From: JAFLCL01 sp039809495
GTDB lineage: Bacteria; Myxococcota_A; Polyangia; Polyangiales; Sandaracinaceae
Assembly: GCA_039809495.1 (NCBI GenBank)
Contig: JBDHVC010000021.1
Coordinates: 1-64,000 of the forward strand
DNA: 64,000 bases
Direction of reading: 5' to 3'
Shown: piece after piece, positions 27,165 to 35,641 of the stretch
How positions within the stretch are numbered: position 1 is the first letter of the stretch
Layout: every line of letters starts with the position of its first letter
Position numbers and translations under genes: made by a program
Notes under the pieces: model-generated
What the model was told of the DNA's origin: nothing
Seen by the model: only the letters and a program-made list of their open reading frames with translations
The model's database searches: none

Positions 27165-30100
27165 GGCGTACCTCCGAGCCCGGGGGCGTCGAATCCGTCA
27201 CCGTCCCAGTCGACGATGAGGGGGTTCGTGAACGAGAACGCGTAGCCGCCGGGCGTGACCGCGGCGAAGCCCCAGCGACGAGCCGTCCGCGCGCCGCGGG
27301 GCGTCCGCGCGATCGGCCCGGTCGCCGCGCCGCGATCGCAGGCGGGCGGCGCCTCGAGCCCCGCGCTATCGCGGGCGTCGACGACGCCGTCGCCGTTGCG
27401 ATCCACGTCTCGCTCGTCGACGACCCCGTTCCCGTCGTTGTCGCCGGTGTCGGGCACGCCGTCGCAGTCGAGATCACCGACGAGCGGGAGCGCCTCGCCC
27501 GCCTCGATCACGATCCACGCGTCGTGCCGCGGATCGACCCCGAGCTCGGCGAGCGCGAGCTCGCCCTCGAAGCGCACGACGCCCTCCTCCGCCCACGGGT
27601 CGCTCGGGTGCGAGAGCTCCGCCGCGATCGTCCGAACGACCTCGCCGTTCACGACGATCCGGATCTCCGTCACGGGCACCCACGGCGCCGCGGAGACGCG
27701 CAAGGAGAGGACGGCGCCCGTCGCCGGGATGAAGGGCGCGATCGAGGGCCGCGCCGCCGCGCCGCTCCGCGTCGAGATCGAGGCCTCGATCACCGGGCCG
27801 TTCGTGCCCATCATGCGGCCCTCCCGGACCGCGCGATCGAAGCGCTCCTCGTCGAACGAGGGACCGACGCGCTCGCTCGTCGTCACGAGGTTGCGCGGCG
27901 TGCCGAGCACGCAGTCGACGAGCGAGTGCGAGTCGCTGTTCGCCGTGCCCGCGCGCAGGATCCCTTGGTTCAGGAGGTAGAACCAGTAGGCGCGGTAGGC
28001 GAGCAATTCCTCGTTCTCGGTGCCGTTCATCACCTCTTGGGCTTGGTAGTCGGCGTTGCCGAAGCGCGCCTCCGGGGGCGTCCGCAGGATGAGCCCCTGC
28101 GCCGTTCCGTCCCAGCCGTCCCGGTCCGTGCGCGGGAGCGGCTCGGTCAGATCGACCCCGACGGCGCGCGGGAAGCCGAGGTCGCGGCCCACCTGTCCGG
28201 GCGCCCAGGGGTGGTTGAGCTGGACGATGCCCGTCGAGGAGGGCCAGCCCGCCTCCTCGAAGCGCGTCATCAGGAGGCCCGGCTCCGCGAGCTCGTCCCA
28301 GGGCGCGCCTCGGTACGGCGCGACGGGATCGTAGGGGATGGGCCACGCGATCCAGTGCCCGATCACCTTCGGGAGCGTCGCGCCCGGGACGAAGTCGAAG
28401 AGGATGTGCCCCGTCGTCTCGGTGCCGACGAGGACCTGGACCCGCTCGTCGGCGTCCCACATCCTGCGCGCCTCCTCGTAGGTGTGGACGAGGTCGTGAT
28501 CGGTCGCCGCGATGACGTCGACGCGCGCGGCGAGGAAGGCCTGGACGCGATCGACGTCGGGGACGCTCGAGTCGAAGCTCGCGGCGCCGTGGACGTGGAA
28601 GTCGGCGGAGAGCGTCGCGTCCGGCGCGACCGCGAGCGAGCGGAGCGCGAAGGAGACGTCCTCGTGATCCGAGGGGCCGAGCGTCACCTCCGCGCGCGCG
28701 ATCGTGCTGAAGAGCCCGGCGGTCGCGACGAGATCCCAGTGCCCCGGCGGCACCTCGAGGCGCGCCGCGCCGTGGACGAGCACGCGATCGCAGGCGGGCG
28801 AGCCGCCGGGCGGCGCGCCGAGCAAGGGAGCGCACTCCGTGAACCCGCCGAGCAGCCGCGCTCGGGTGCGCTCCTCGGTCTCCGCGTCCGCGGGGAGCAC
28901 GAAGACGAGCGCGTGCTCGGGCTCGCCGTCGAGCGTGACGTTCAGCGTGATCGACGCCGCCGGACCGACCGTCATCGGCTCGACGTCCACGACGGAGGCC
29001 GACGCGGGGACGCGCACCAAGGTCGCGCCCGCCTCTCGCCCGAAGGCGTCCGCGAGGACGACGTAGTCGCGCCCCGAGGGCACCCGCGCCGACCAGGCGC
29101 CGCTCGCGTCCGGCGTCACCTGCGTCCACGGCGTGCGCGCGCTCGGCGGATCTCCAGTGTGTCCCTCCTCGATGCGGAGGGTGAGCCGCGTCTCGCCCGT
29201 GATCGCGCCCGAGCCCTCGATCGCGACCCGCCCGCGCAGCTCGGTGTACGCGCCGCCGCCGAGCTGCCTGCGCACCTCGAGGAGGTTGTCGATGGGGCGC
29301 GCGATCGAGCTGCCCTCGGTCACGGTGATGAAGCGCTCGAACACGATCGCGTCGCGGCTCGGCACGACGCGCGGCTCGGGCCCGACCGCCGTGAGCTGGT
29401 CGTTGTGGAAGCCGTGGAGCGAGCCCCCGCACGCGATCGTACCGAAGCCGATCTCGGGCGGCGCGTGCGTCGCGGCGGCGAAGAAGGGCTGCTCCTGCCA
29501 CGAGTCGCGCAGCGGATCGCGGAAGCCCTCCTGGTGAAAGCCCGCGCCGACGCCCGGCGCGAAGGGGAGCGCCTCGCGCCCGCTCCAGTACCAAGCGTCG
29601 ACGAGCGCCCACGTCTCCGCGTCCGCGCGGCCGTTCACGATCTCGGTCCGCACGCGGAGCCCTGGCTCGCAAGGCCGCACCTCGTAGCGCGTGACGACGC
29701 GCGCCTCGGGCTTACCCGCGAGGCGCCCTCGCACCTCGACCGCCGCGTAGTCGTCCCCTTGATCGAGGAAGATGCGGTCGTAGGCGATCGTGTCGTCGGG
29801 CAAGAGCCCGACCGCCTGAAAGACGTGCGGGATCGTGTCTCCGCCCCCGACCGGCGCGAGGTCGAGGAGGTTCCCGCCCGTGGGCGCGACGTAGTGCGGG
29901 TGGTCGATCGCGTCGATGACGGCGACGATCCGATCGTTTCGAAGGACGACGTCGGAGGGCGAGGCGAGCGCGTCGGGGCCCCACGTCGGGAGCGGCTCGC
30001 CCGGCTCGATCCGCGCGACGCGCGCGAGCCCTCCTTCGCAAGCGAATTCGAGGCCCTCGCACGCCGACGGAGTGCGACAGAGCGGATCCTCCGACGTGGC

Positions 30101-30217
30101 GCACGACGATCGCGCGCAGCCCGCGAGCGAGAGCGCCGCGAGGCCCACCGCGAGCACGAAGAGCGCTCGCGCGCTCGAAGCCACCGCGGCCCTCGGCCGC
30201 GATCCCGATCGATCCAT
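27161..30217 (-). CDS. Large PHP-domain metallohydrolase lipoprotein with EF-hand-like motifs
   Basis: 1018 residues from ATG 30217; TAGGCT lies exactly 6 nt upstream (30224-30229) with no Shine-Dalgarno. Lipobox LAGC gives Cys34. A beta-rich N-terminal half (about 70-520) precedes a PHP domain: HVHG (H541, H543), AATDHDLVHT (D573, H574), QLNHPW, and NSDSHSLVD further on, which are metal ligands of PHP phosphoesterases. The C-terminus has calcium-type repeats (DGNGVVDERDVDRNGDGVVD). PHP enzymes hydrolyse phosphate esters with a multi-metal centre. Exported and lipid-anchored, so the substrate is extracytoplasmic. First gene of the operon with the barrel and the flippase-like protein. Confidence 0.82.
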   Translation of the reverse strand: MDRSGSRPRAAVASSARALFVLAVGLAALSLAGCARSSCATSEDPLCRTPSACEGLEFACEGGLARVARIEPGEPLPTWGPDALASPSDVVLRNDRIVAVIDAIDHPHYVAPTGGNLLDLAPVGGGDTIPHVFQAVGLLPDDTIAYDRIFLDQGDDYAAVEVRGRLAGKPEARVVTRYEVRPCEPGLRVRTEIVNGRADAETWALVDAWYWSGREALPFAPGVGAGFHQEGFRDPLRDSWQEQPFFAAATHAPPEIGFGTIACGGSLHGFHNDQLTAVGPEPRVVPSRDAIVFERFITVTEGSSIARPIDNLLEVRRQLGGGAYTELRGRVAIEGSGAITGETRLTLRIEEGHTGDPPSARTPWTQVTPDASGAWSARVPSGRDYVVLADAFGREAGATLVRVPASASVVDVEPMTVGPAASITLNVTLDGEPEHALVFVLPADAETEERTRARLLGGFTECAPLLGAPPGGSPACDRVLVHGAARLEVPPGHWDLVATAGLFSTIARAEVTLGPSDHEDVSFALRSLAVAPDATLSADFHVHGAASFDSSVPDVDRVQAFLAARVDVIAATDHDLVHTYEEARRMWDADERVQVLVGTETTGHILFDFVPGATLPKVIGHWIAWPIPYDPVAPYRGAPWDELAEPGLLMTRFEEAGWPSSTGIVQLNHPWAPGQVGRDLGFPRAVGVDLTEPLPRTDRDGWDGTAQGLILRTPPEARFGNADYQAQEVMNGTENEELLAYRAYWFYLLNQGILRAGTANSDSHSLVDCVLGTPRNLVTTSERVGPSFDEERFDRAVREGRMMGTNGPVIEASISTRSGAAARPSIAPFIPATGAVLSLRVSAAPWVPVTEIRIVVNGEVVRTIAAELSHPSDPWAEEGVVRFEGELALAELGVDPRHDAWIVIEAGEALPLVGDLDCDGVPDTGDNDGNGVVDERDVDRNGDGVVDARDSAGLEAPPACDRGAATGPIARTPRGARTARRWGFAAVTPGGYAFSFTNPLIVDWDGDGFDAPGLGGTP

Positions 30218-30301
30218 CGGCCGAGCCTACGATGGGGCTCGACGCGCGCCCACCCTTCCCGCGCGGCCACGATCGGCTCGACCTCTCCCTCGGCGCTGGC
30301 G

Positions 30302-31294
30302 ATGATGTCCTCGATGACCCGAGAGCCTGCTTCGCGCGGCGACGCGCCGCTCGAGACGAACGACCAGGAGCCGATCGAGGGAGCGCCCCCGGACGAGCGA
30401 CCCGAAGCGGGGGGCGTCCTCGACGCGCTCGTCGGCCGAGCGCCCGAGGCCCATCGGGAGCAGCCCGCGCTCTCGCTCCCACGCATCGCCGAGCTGACGG
30501 GGCGCGACGAGGCGCTCCTCGCGCGCTTCGTCCGCGCGATCGAGCGCCGCGGCCAGGCCATCCTCTATGGCCCACCTGGCGTCGGCAAGAGCTACCTCGC
30601 GCGCCTCATCGCGCGTCACCTCGTCGGCGGCAGCGACGGCTTCGTGCGCCAGCTCGTCCTCCACGGAGCGGTCGGCTACGAGGACTTCGTCCAAGGCCAC
30701 CGCCCCGTCGTGCGCCGCGACGGAACGACCTGGTTCCCGCTCGTTCGAGGACGGTTCGTGGAATTCGCCGAGCAAGCGCTCGGTCGCCGAGGCCCCTGCG
30801 TCCTCTTGCTCGAGGAGGTCCATCGCGCGGATCTGGGCCGCGTCCTCGGCGAGCTCGTCCACCTCCTCGAGCACCGCGGCGAGCCGCTGCCGCTCGCGGC
30901 CGGCGAGGCGTCGATCACCCTCGCGAAGAACATCCGCATCCTCGGCACGATGAGCTCCTCGGACCCCGACACGAGCGCGGCCGACCTCGTGCTCCGGCGA
31001 CGCTTCGCCTACCTCCGCGTCACGCCGGAGCCGAGCGTGCTCCGCGCCTTCCACCGCGACAGCGGCTTCGACGTGACGGGCCTCGTCACCGTCCTCGAGC
31101 GCGTCCAGGCCGCGATCGACGATCCCAACCGCTCGCTCGGCCTCTCCTACTTCCTCCGGCGCGACCTCCCCGAGACCCTCGAGGACGTCTGGCGCTTCGA
31201 GGTCGAGCCGACGCTCGAGGTCCTGCTGCGCCACCGCCCCGACGAGCTCGCGCGCCTGCGCTGGGACGCGGTCCGCCACCGCGTGGCCGGCTGA
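30302..31294 (+). CDS. McrB/MoxR-like AAA+ ATPase
   Basis: 330 residues from ATG 30302; ATGs at 30305 and 30314 are also in frame and no Shine-Dalgarno decides. An acidic N-terminal stretch precedes an AAA+ core: Walker A GPPGVGKS (90-97), the McrB-type element GYEDFVQGHRPV, Walker B CVLLLEEVHRADLGRVLGEL, sensor-1 region IRILGTMSSSDPD and an Arg finger region LRRRFAYLRV. McrB uses GTP in restriction with McrC, but no McrC or nuclease gene is adjacent and no VWA partner gene follows, so the partner is unknown. It is divergent from the PHP operon, whose start is 85 bp away. Confidence 0.8.
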   Translation: MMSSMTREPASRGDAPLETNDQEPIEGAPPDERPEAGGVLDALVGRAPEAHREQPALSLPRIAELTGRDEALLARFVRAIERRGQAILYGPPGVGKSYLARLIARHLVGGSDGFVRQLVLHGAVGYEDFVQGHRPVVRRDGTTWFPLVRGRFVEFAEQALGRRGPCVLLLEEVHRADLGRVLGELVHLLEHRGEPLPLAAGEASITLAKNIRILGTMSSSDPDTSAADLVLRRRFAYLRVTPEPSVLRAFHRDSGFDVTGLVTVLERVQAAIDDPNRSLGLSYFLRRDLPETLEDVWRFEVEPTLEVLLRHRPDELARLRWDAVRHRVAG

Positions 31295-31354
31295 CGAGAG
31301 GCGCGGCGGCGCGACGCCTCGAGGCCCGGCCGCGCGCGGGCGCCGAGGCGCAGG

Positions 31355-32842
31355 TCAGCGTCGGCTGGGCTTGCCCTTCGAGGGATCGCCCCCCTTCAGC
31401 AGATCGGCCCCCTTCAGCAGATCGGCCAGCGTGCCCATGCTGTTCTCGGTCGCGCTCGCGCGGAAGCTGTCGAAGTCGGCGCGCTCCGCGTCGGCGATGG
31501 CGGCCTTGATCGAGAGGCGCGTGCGGCCCTCCGAGGCCTCGATGACCTTCGCGGTCACCTCCTTGCCGACCGGGAATTCCTTGCGGAGATCGGTGCCCGG
31601 TCGCGTCGCCGTCTCGGCGTTGGGGATCGTCGCGCGGCCGCTCCGACCCTTCAGGCCCTCGAGCTGGACCACGACGCCGTAGCTCTCGACCTTCTCCACG
31701 CTCGCCCGGACGACGGCGCCGACGACGACGGCGCGCGTCGTGTCGATCGCGCCGACCTCGAGCCCATCGCTCGCGAGCGCGAGCGCGACGCGCTTCCTCG
31801 CCGGATCGACCGAGAGCACCTTCACGAGCAGGTGCTGGCCGATCGCGAGCGCCTGCTCGGCGCGCTGGACGCGGGGGCCGAGCTCGCTCACGTGGAGCAG
31901 GCCCTCGACCCCAGCGCCGATCCGTACGAACGCGCCGAAGTCGGCGAAGCGCGTGACCTGCCCCGCGACGACCCGCCCGATCGGGGCGATCGCCTCGATG
32001 CCCTCCCACGGGTCCTTCGAGAGCGCCTTGAGCGAGAGCGTGATCTCGGTCTTCTCGCGGCCCTTCGCGTCCGTCTTCTTCGCGACGTCCTTGATCTGCA
32101 CCTCGAGCACGTCCCCGAGCTGGACGACGTCCTCGGCGCGCAGCCGATCGTGCGAGAGCTCGCGCAGGGGGACGAGCCCCTCGATCCCGCCGAGATCCAC
32201 GAACGCCCCGAAGTCGCGGAGCTGGCTGACGCGCCCCCTCACGATCGAGCCGATCGCGAGCGAGGCGAGCGCGCGCTCCCTCTGATCCTTGGCCTCCTGC
32301 TCGAGCAGCGCGCGCCTCGAGACGACGACGTTGCGGCCCTCGAGCTTGGTGATGAGGAAGGGCAGCGTGCGCCCGACGTACGCGTCCGCGCCCTCGATGC
32401 GGTGGTCCTCGATCTGCGAGATCGGGCAGAACGCGCGGATCCCCGCGATCTCGACGTCCACGCCGCCCTTGTTGACGCCCGTCACCTTGCCCTCGACGGC
32501 CACGCCGCCCTCGAACGCGGCGCGCAGGTGCTCCGTCGAGACCTCGCCTCGACCCAGGCGCCTCGTGAGCTTGATCTGCCCGTCCTCCGTCGAGACGACG
32601 AAGCCGCGCAGCCGCTCCCCGACCGCGACAGGGAGCCTCTTCTCGCCCGTGACGGGGTCGACCACCTCGAGATCGATGCGCTCGAAGAACGCCTGCTGCT
32701 TGCCGTCGAGCTCGAGGAAGACGGCGCTCGACGAGACGAGGACGACGAGCCCCTCGACCTCGTCGCCGCTCGAGACCGGGCGCGACTTCGTGACGACGAC
32801 GTCGCCGCGCGAGAACAGATCCGCGAAGCTCTCTTTGGCCAT
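31355..32842 (-). CDS. S1 RNA-binding domain protein (ribosomal protein S1-like)
   Basis: 495 residues from ATG 32842. At least four S1 (OB-fold) domains in tandem: e.g. GKVTGVNKGGVDVEIAGIRAFCP, GRVSQLRDFGAFVDLGGIEGLVP, GQVTRFADFGAFVRIGAGVEGLLHVSEL and ASVEKVESYGVVVQLEGLKG. S1 proteins bind single-stranded mRNA and help translation initiation or turnover. Canonical rpsA has six domains and about 550 residues, so this is a shorter S1-like protein and may not be the main S1. An 18-bp perfect tandem duplication (31392-31427) near the 3' end encodes a doubled ADLLKG. Confidence 0.85.
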   Translation of the reverse strand: MAKESFADLFSRGDVVVTKSRPVSSGDEVEGLVVLVSSSAVFLELDGKQQAFFERIDLEVVDPVTGEKRLPVAVGERLRGFVVSTEDGQIKLTRRLGRGEVSTEHLRAAFEGGVAVEGKVTGVNKGGVDVEIAGIRAFCPISQIEDHRIEGADAYVGRTLPFLITKLEGRNVVVSRRALLEQEAKDQRERALASLAIGSIVRGRVSQLRDFGAFVDLGGIEGLVPLRELSHDRLRAEDVVQLGDVLEVQIKDVAKKTDAKGREKTEITLSLKALSKDPWEGIEAIAPIGRVVAGQVTRFADFGAFVRIGAGVEGLLHVSELGPRVQRAEQALAIGQHLLVKVLSVDPARKRVALALASDGLEVGAIDTTRAVVVGAVVRASVEKVESYGVVVQLEGLKGRSGRATIPNAETATRPGTDLRKEFPVGKEVTAKVIEASEGRTRLSIKAAIADAERADFDSFRASATENSMGTLADLLKGADLLKGGDPSKGKPSRR

Positions 32843-32900
32843 GGGAGGCGCCGATCTAGCGCCGAGCCGATCCAGGGCAAGCCGCCCTCGCGCCGCACGG

Positions 32901-33236
32901 TCAGCGACGCGCGCAGGCGACCTCCGCTCGGAACGTGCTCGCGGGCGACGCGAGGAAGGTGTTGATCTCGCGCGCCTCGCCCGCCGCGAGCGCGAGCGAG
33001 ACGGGCTGGGGCGCGACGTCGGTCGAGATCGTGCAGCCCACGGCGTAGGCGCAGGCGTTGTTCACGCGGACCCAGTGGCTGTAGCCCGAGCCGTCGAAGC
33101 GGGGCGACGTCGCCGCGCTCACGCAGCTCGGCCGATCGCCGGCTACGCGGTCGTCCGCGCGCGTCCCCGCGATCCCGAGCGCGAACGCGGCGAGCACGAC
33201 CCCGAGGATGACGACGCTTCGAGCGGTGGAGGACAT
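32901..33236 (-). CDS. Small secreted protein, function unknown
   Basis: 111 residues. N-terminal signal peptide (VVILGVVLAAFALGIAGTRA-D). The mature part of about 85 residues has four cysteines (SCVS, NACAYAVGCT, VACARR) and reads as a small beta-rich fold with HWVRVNNACAYAVGCTI, similar in feel to small secreted carbohydrate- or lipid-binding modules, but I do not recognise a family. CATGAT lies exactly 6 nt before the ATG at 33236 and there is no Shine-Dalgarno, suggesting a leaderless mRNA. It is divergent from the cysteine synthase-like gene by 68 bp. Confidence 0.6.
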   Translation of the reverse strand: MSSTARSVVILGVVLAAFALGIAGTRADDRVAGDRPSCVSAATSPRFDGSGYSHWVRVNNACAYAVGCTISTDVAPQPVSLALAAGEAREINTFLASPASTFRAEVACARR

Positions 33237-33304
33237 GCGCGGATCATGGCGCCGCGCGACGCGACGCGCACCTCGAGCGGAGGTCGCGATATGGTTCGCT
33301 CACC

Positions 33305-34288
33305 ATGTCGAGCTCGGAGCTCCGAGAGAGCACATCGAAGACGACCTCCCTCCACGATCGCAAGGCGTGGCTCGCGCGCCTCGTCGGCCGGACGCCCACG
33401 ATCCCGCTCGAGGATCCTCCGTCGGGCTGCACCATCTGGGCGAAGCTCGAGTACCTGCTCCCGAGCGGGAGCACGAAGGATCGCGTCGCCTCCTACGTCC
33501 TCGCGCACGGCGTCGAGACGAGCGCCATCACGCCCGAGACGACCGTCGTCGAGGCCTCGAGCGGCTCGACGTCGATCGCGCTCGCGATGGCGTCGGCCGT
33601 CCTCGGCGTCCGCTTCTGCGCGGTGATGCCGGAGAACGTGAGCCGCGAGCGGGTGCTCATCATCCGGCGCTACGGAGGCTCGGTCCGCCTCACGCCGCGA
33701 GCCGAGGGGGTGCGCGGCGCGATCGCCGAGACGCACCGCATGGCCGAGGCGGATCCGCGCGTCTTCCTCACGCGCCAATTCGAGAACCCGAAGAACGCGC
33801 TCGCGCACATGCGCGGGACGGGCCCCGAGCTCGTGAGCCAGGTGGGCACCACGATCCACGGCTTCGTCGCCGGGGTCGGCACGGGCGGCACGCTGATGGG
33901 GATCGCGGACGCGCTCCGGGAGGCGGGGCACCCGGTCCGCGTGGGCAAGGCGCTCCCCGAGAAGGGCTCGGCGTGCTTCAGCGGCCAGCCCGAGATCTGC
34001 GGCGGGATCCCCGGCGTCATCGAGGGGCTGAGCACCCTCATCGATCCCACGAAGATCGACGTCACGCTCCACGTCACCGAGCACGAGGCGATCGAGGCCG
34101 CGCGTGAGCTCGCGGCGCGCGGTCTCCCGGTCGGCCCCTCGAGCGGCTTGAATTTCGCGGCGGCGCGCGCGCTCGCGCGTGAGCTCGGCCCCGGTCACAC
34201 GGTGGCGACCGTCTTCTCCGATCGGATGGAGCGCTACTTCTCGACGGACCTCTTCGCCGATCTCGCGGGCTCGATCGAGCACGCGTGA
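33305..34288 (+). CDS. PLP-dependent cysteine synthase family protein
   Basis: 327 residues. Fold-type II PLP enzyme: Schiff-base lysine in PSGSTKDR (K58), substrate loop EASSGSTSIALAMA, phosphate-binding GVGTGGTLMG, and VGPSSGLNFAAA near the end where the cofactor nitrogen is contacted. O-acetylserine sulfhydrylases and cystathionine beta-synthase cores share these. The canonical loop TSGNTG is SSGSTS here, so the substrate may not be O-acetylserine. No CBS domain. A bulged hairpin holding its stop codon follows at 34284. TATGGT lies 9 nt upstream of the ATG; no Shine-Dalgarno. Confidence 0.82.
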   Translation: MSSSELRESTSKTTSLHDRKAWLARLVGRTPTIPLEDPPSGCTIWAKLEYLLPSGSTKDRVASYVLAHGVETSAITPETTVVEASSGSTSIALAMASAVLGVRFCAVMPENVSRERVLIIRRYGGSVRLTPRAEGVRGAIAETHRMAEADPRVFLTRQFENPKNALAHMRGTGPELVSQVGTTIHGFVAGVGTGGTLMGIADALREAGHPVRVGKALPEKGSACFSGQPEICGGIPGVIEGLSTLIDPTKIDVTLHVTEHEAIEAARELAARGLPVGPSSGLNFAAARALARELGPGHTVATVFSDRMERYFSTDLFADLAGSIEHA

Positions 34289-34327
34289 CGCGAGCGCTCG
34301 GCGCCGCGGGCGCTCGCGCGCGTCACG
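34284..34327. terminator. Bulged hairpin spanning both convergent stop codons
   Basis: CGTGACGCG+AGCGC pairs with GCGCT+CGCG...CGTCACG around the loop TCGGCGCCGCGG. The left arm contains the TGA of the cysteine synthase-like gene (34286-34288), the right arm the TCA (34323-34325) that is the stop of the minus-strand membrane gene. Likely bidirectional terminator, unrelated in sequence to the 22296-type palindrome. Confidence 0.5.
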
Positions 34328-34856
34328 CGTCGCCGGAGGGCGGGCGCTTCGACGCCACCGCCTCGGCCACGAGGCGTCGCGCCCTCGTGCCCCCGACGCG
34401 CGACGCGAGGTAGCCGCCGAGGCTCGCGCCGAGGCTCGGCGTGAGGAAGAACGCGAGCGCGAACCAGCCGGGGAAGTCGTGGAGCCCGCCCATCGAGAGC
34501 GCGCCGAACATCCCGAGGATGGTGCCCAGGATGATCCCGTGGAGCAGCGGGAACGCGCGCCCGACGCGACCCGCGACGAGCCCCGAGAGCGTGGCGTTCA
34601 GGGCGCTCATCACGAGCATCGCGACGAGGCCGAGGGTGCTCGGGACGACGAGCGTCGCCTCGTCGGGCTGCGCGGGGAACGCGCTCGGCAGGAGCGTCGC
34701 GAGCGTGGCTGCGCCGACCCTCGAGAGGACCTGCGTGAAGAGCAGGAACGAGAAGGAGATCGCGGCCATGCTCCGCACGGGGGAGAGCTCGGCGAGCGCG
34801 TCGCCGGCGCCGCCCGCGCCCTCCGTCGGCCGCGCGCCGTTCGGAGCGTCGCTCAC
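34323..34856 (-). CDS. Hypothetical membrane protein
   Basis: 177 residues. About four membrane helices after a charged N-terminus: FSFLLFTQVLSRVGAATLATLL, STLGLVAMLVMSALNATLSGLVAGRVG, LLHGIILGTILGMFGALSMGG, and FPGWFALAFFLTPSLGASLGGYLASR. No family recognised. The GTG start overlaps the TetR stop codon (GTGA), so the three genes UbiB-TetR-membrane protein form one operon. The membrane gene could be a target or partner of the TetR regulator (inference). Confidence 0.65.
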   Translation of the reverse strand: MSDAPNGARPTEGAGGAGDALAELSPVRSMAAISFSFLLFTQVLSRVGAATLATLLPSAFPAQPDEATLVVPSTLGLVAMLVMSALNATLSGLVAGRVGRAFPLLHGIILGTILGMFGALSMGGLHDFPGWFALAFFLTPSLGASLGGYLASRVGGTRARRLVAEAVASKRPPSGDA

Positions 34857-35641
34857 GGCCGCGCTCCGTCGTCCCGCGCTCGCGCCCTCACCCCGTCGAG
34901 CACGACCCCGATCAGGCTCGAGATGATGTCGAGCGGCGAGGCGTCGAGCTCACCGCTCGAGACGGCGTGCGCGAGGCGCTCGATCGCGCCCACCACGATC
35001 AGCGCCGAGATCCGCGGATCGCTCACCTTGAGGAGCCCTCGCTCGACCGCCACGCGGGTGAGCTCGATCGCGCCATCGTCGATCGTCCGCGCGAGCGCCG
35101 AGAGCGGCGCGCGGACGCCGACGGGCGGCGCCGCGCGCTCCTGCAGGTAGAGCCGGAGCACGTCGAGGTGCGCGAGGGCCGCGGGCAAGAGCGCGAGCCC
35201 GAGGCCCTGGTACGCGGCCTGGAGCGCGGCCGGATCGCGCGCCTCGCGGAGCCGCGCCTCGCAGCCCGCGAACGCGGCGCGCACGATCTCGTCGACGGGC
35301 GAGACGAGCGACTCGACCAGCGCCTCCTTGTCGCGGAAGTAGCGGTAGAACGAGCCCTTGGCGACGCCGGCGGCCTGGCAGATGTCGTCGATGGTGACGA
35401 CCTCGAGCCCCCGCGCGAGGAAGAGCGCGAGCGCGGTCGTCGCGAGCTGGCTCGTGCGCTCGCGGCGGTTGCGATCGCGCTTGCCGCCGGGCGCGCCCGG
35501 GCGCTCGGACGGCTTCGAGACGACCTTCGGGCTCGCGCGGACCACGAGCGGCGCCACGCCCTCGCCGCGCCTCGCGCGGCTCGAGCGCGTGCGCGGGGCC
35601 GCCGGCTCCGCTCGCTTCGATGGCTCGCGCGCGGCGCTCAC
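34853..35641 (-). CDS. TetR-family transcriptional regulator
   Basis: 262 residues from GTG 35641, which overlaps the upstream stop codon (GTGA). An unusually long basic N-terminal extension of about 60 residues precedes the TetR helix-turn-helix: ATTALALFLARGLEVVTIDDICQAAGVAKGSFYRYFRDKEALVESLV, the standard TetR DNA-binding signature. The C-terminal ligand/dimer domain is helical and not assignable. TetR proteins are usually repressors released by a small molecule; here the target may be this operon. The gene order UbiB-like, TetR, membrane protein is tightly packed. Confidence 0.88.
   Translation of the reverse strand: MSAAREPSKRAEPAAPRTRSSRARRGEGVAPLVVRASPKVVSKPSERPGAPGGKRDRNRRERTSQLATTALALFLARGLEVVTIDDICQAAGVAKGSFYRYFRDKEALVESLVSPVDEIVRAAFAGCEARLREARDPAALQAAYQGLGLALLPAALAHLDVLRLYLQERAAPPVGVRAPLSALARTIDDGAIELTRVAVERGLLKVSDPRISALIVVGAIERLAHAVSSGELDASPLDIISSLIGVVLDGVRARARDDGARP

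Noticed and set aside
30302..31294. McrBC restriction system
   Set aside because: The ATPase has McrB-like motifs but there is no McrC or nuclease gene on either side.
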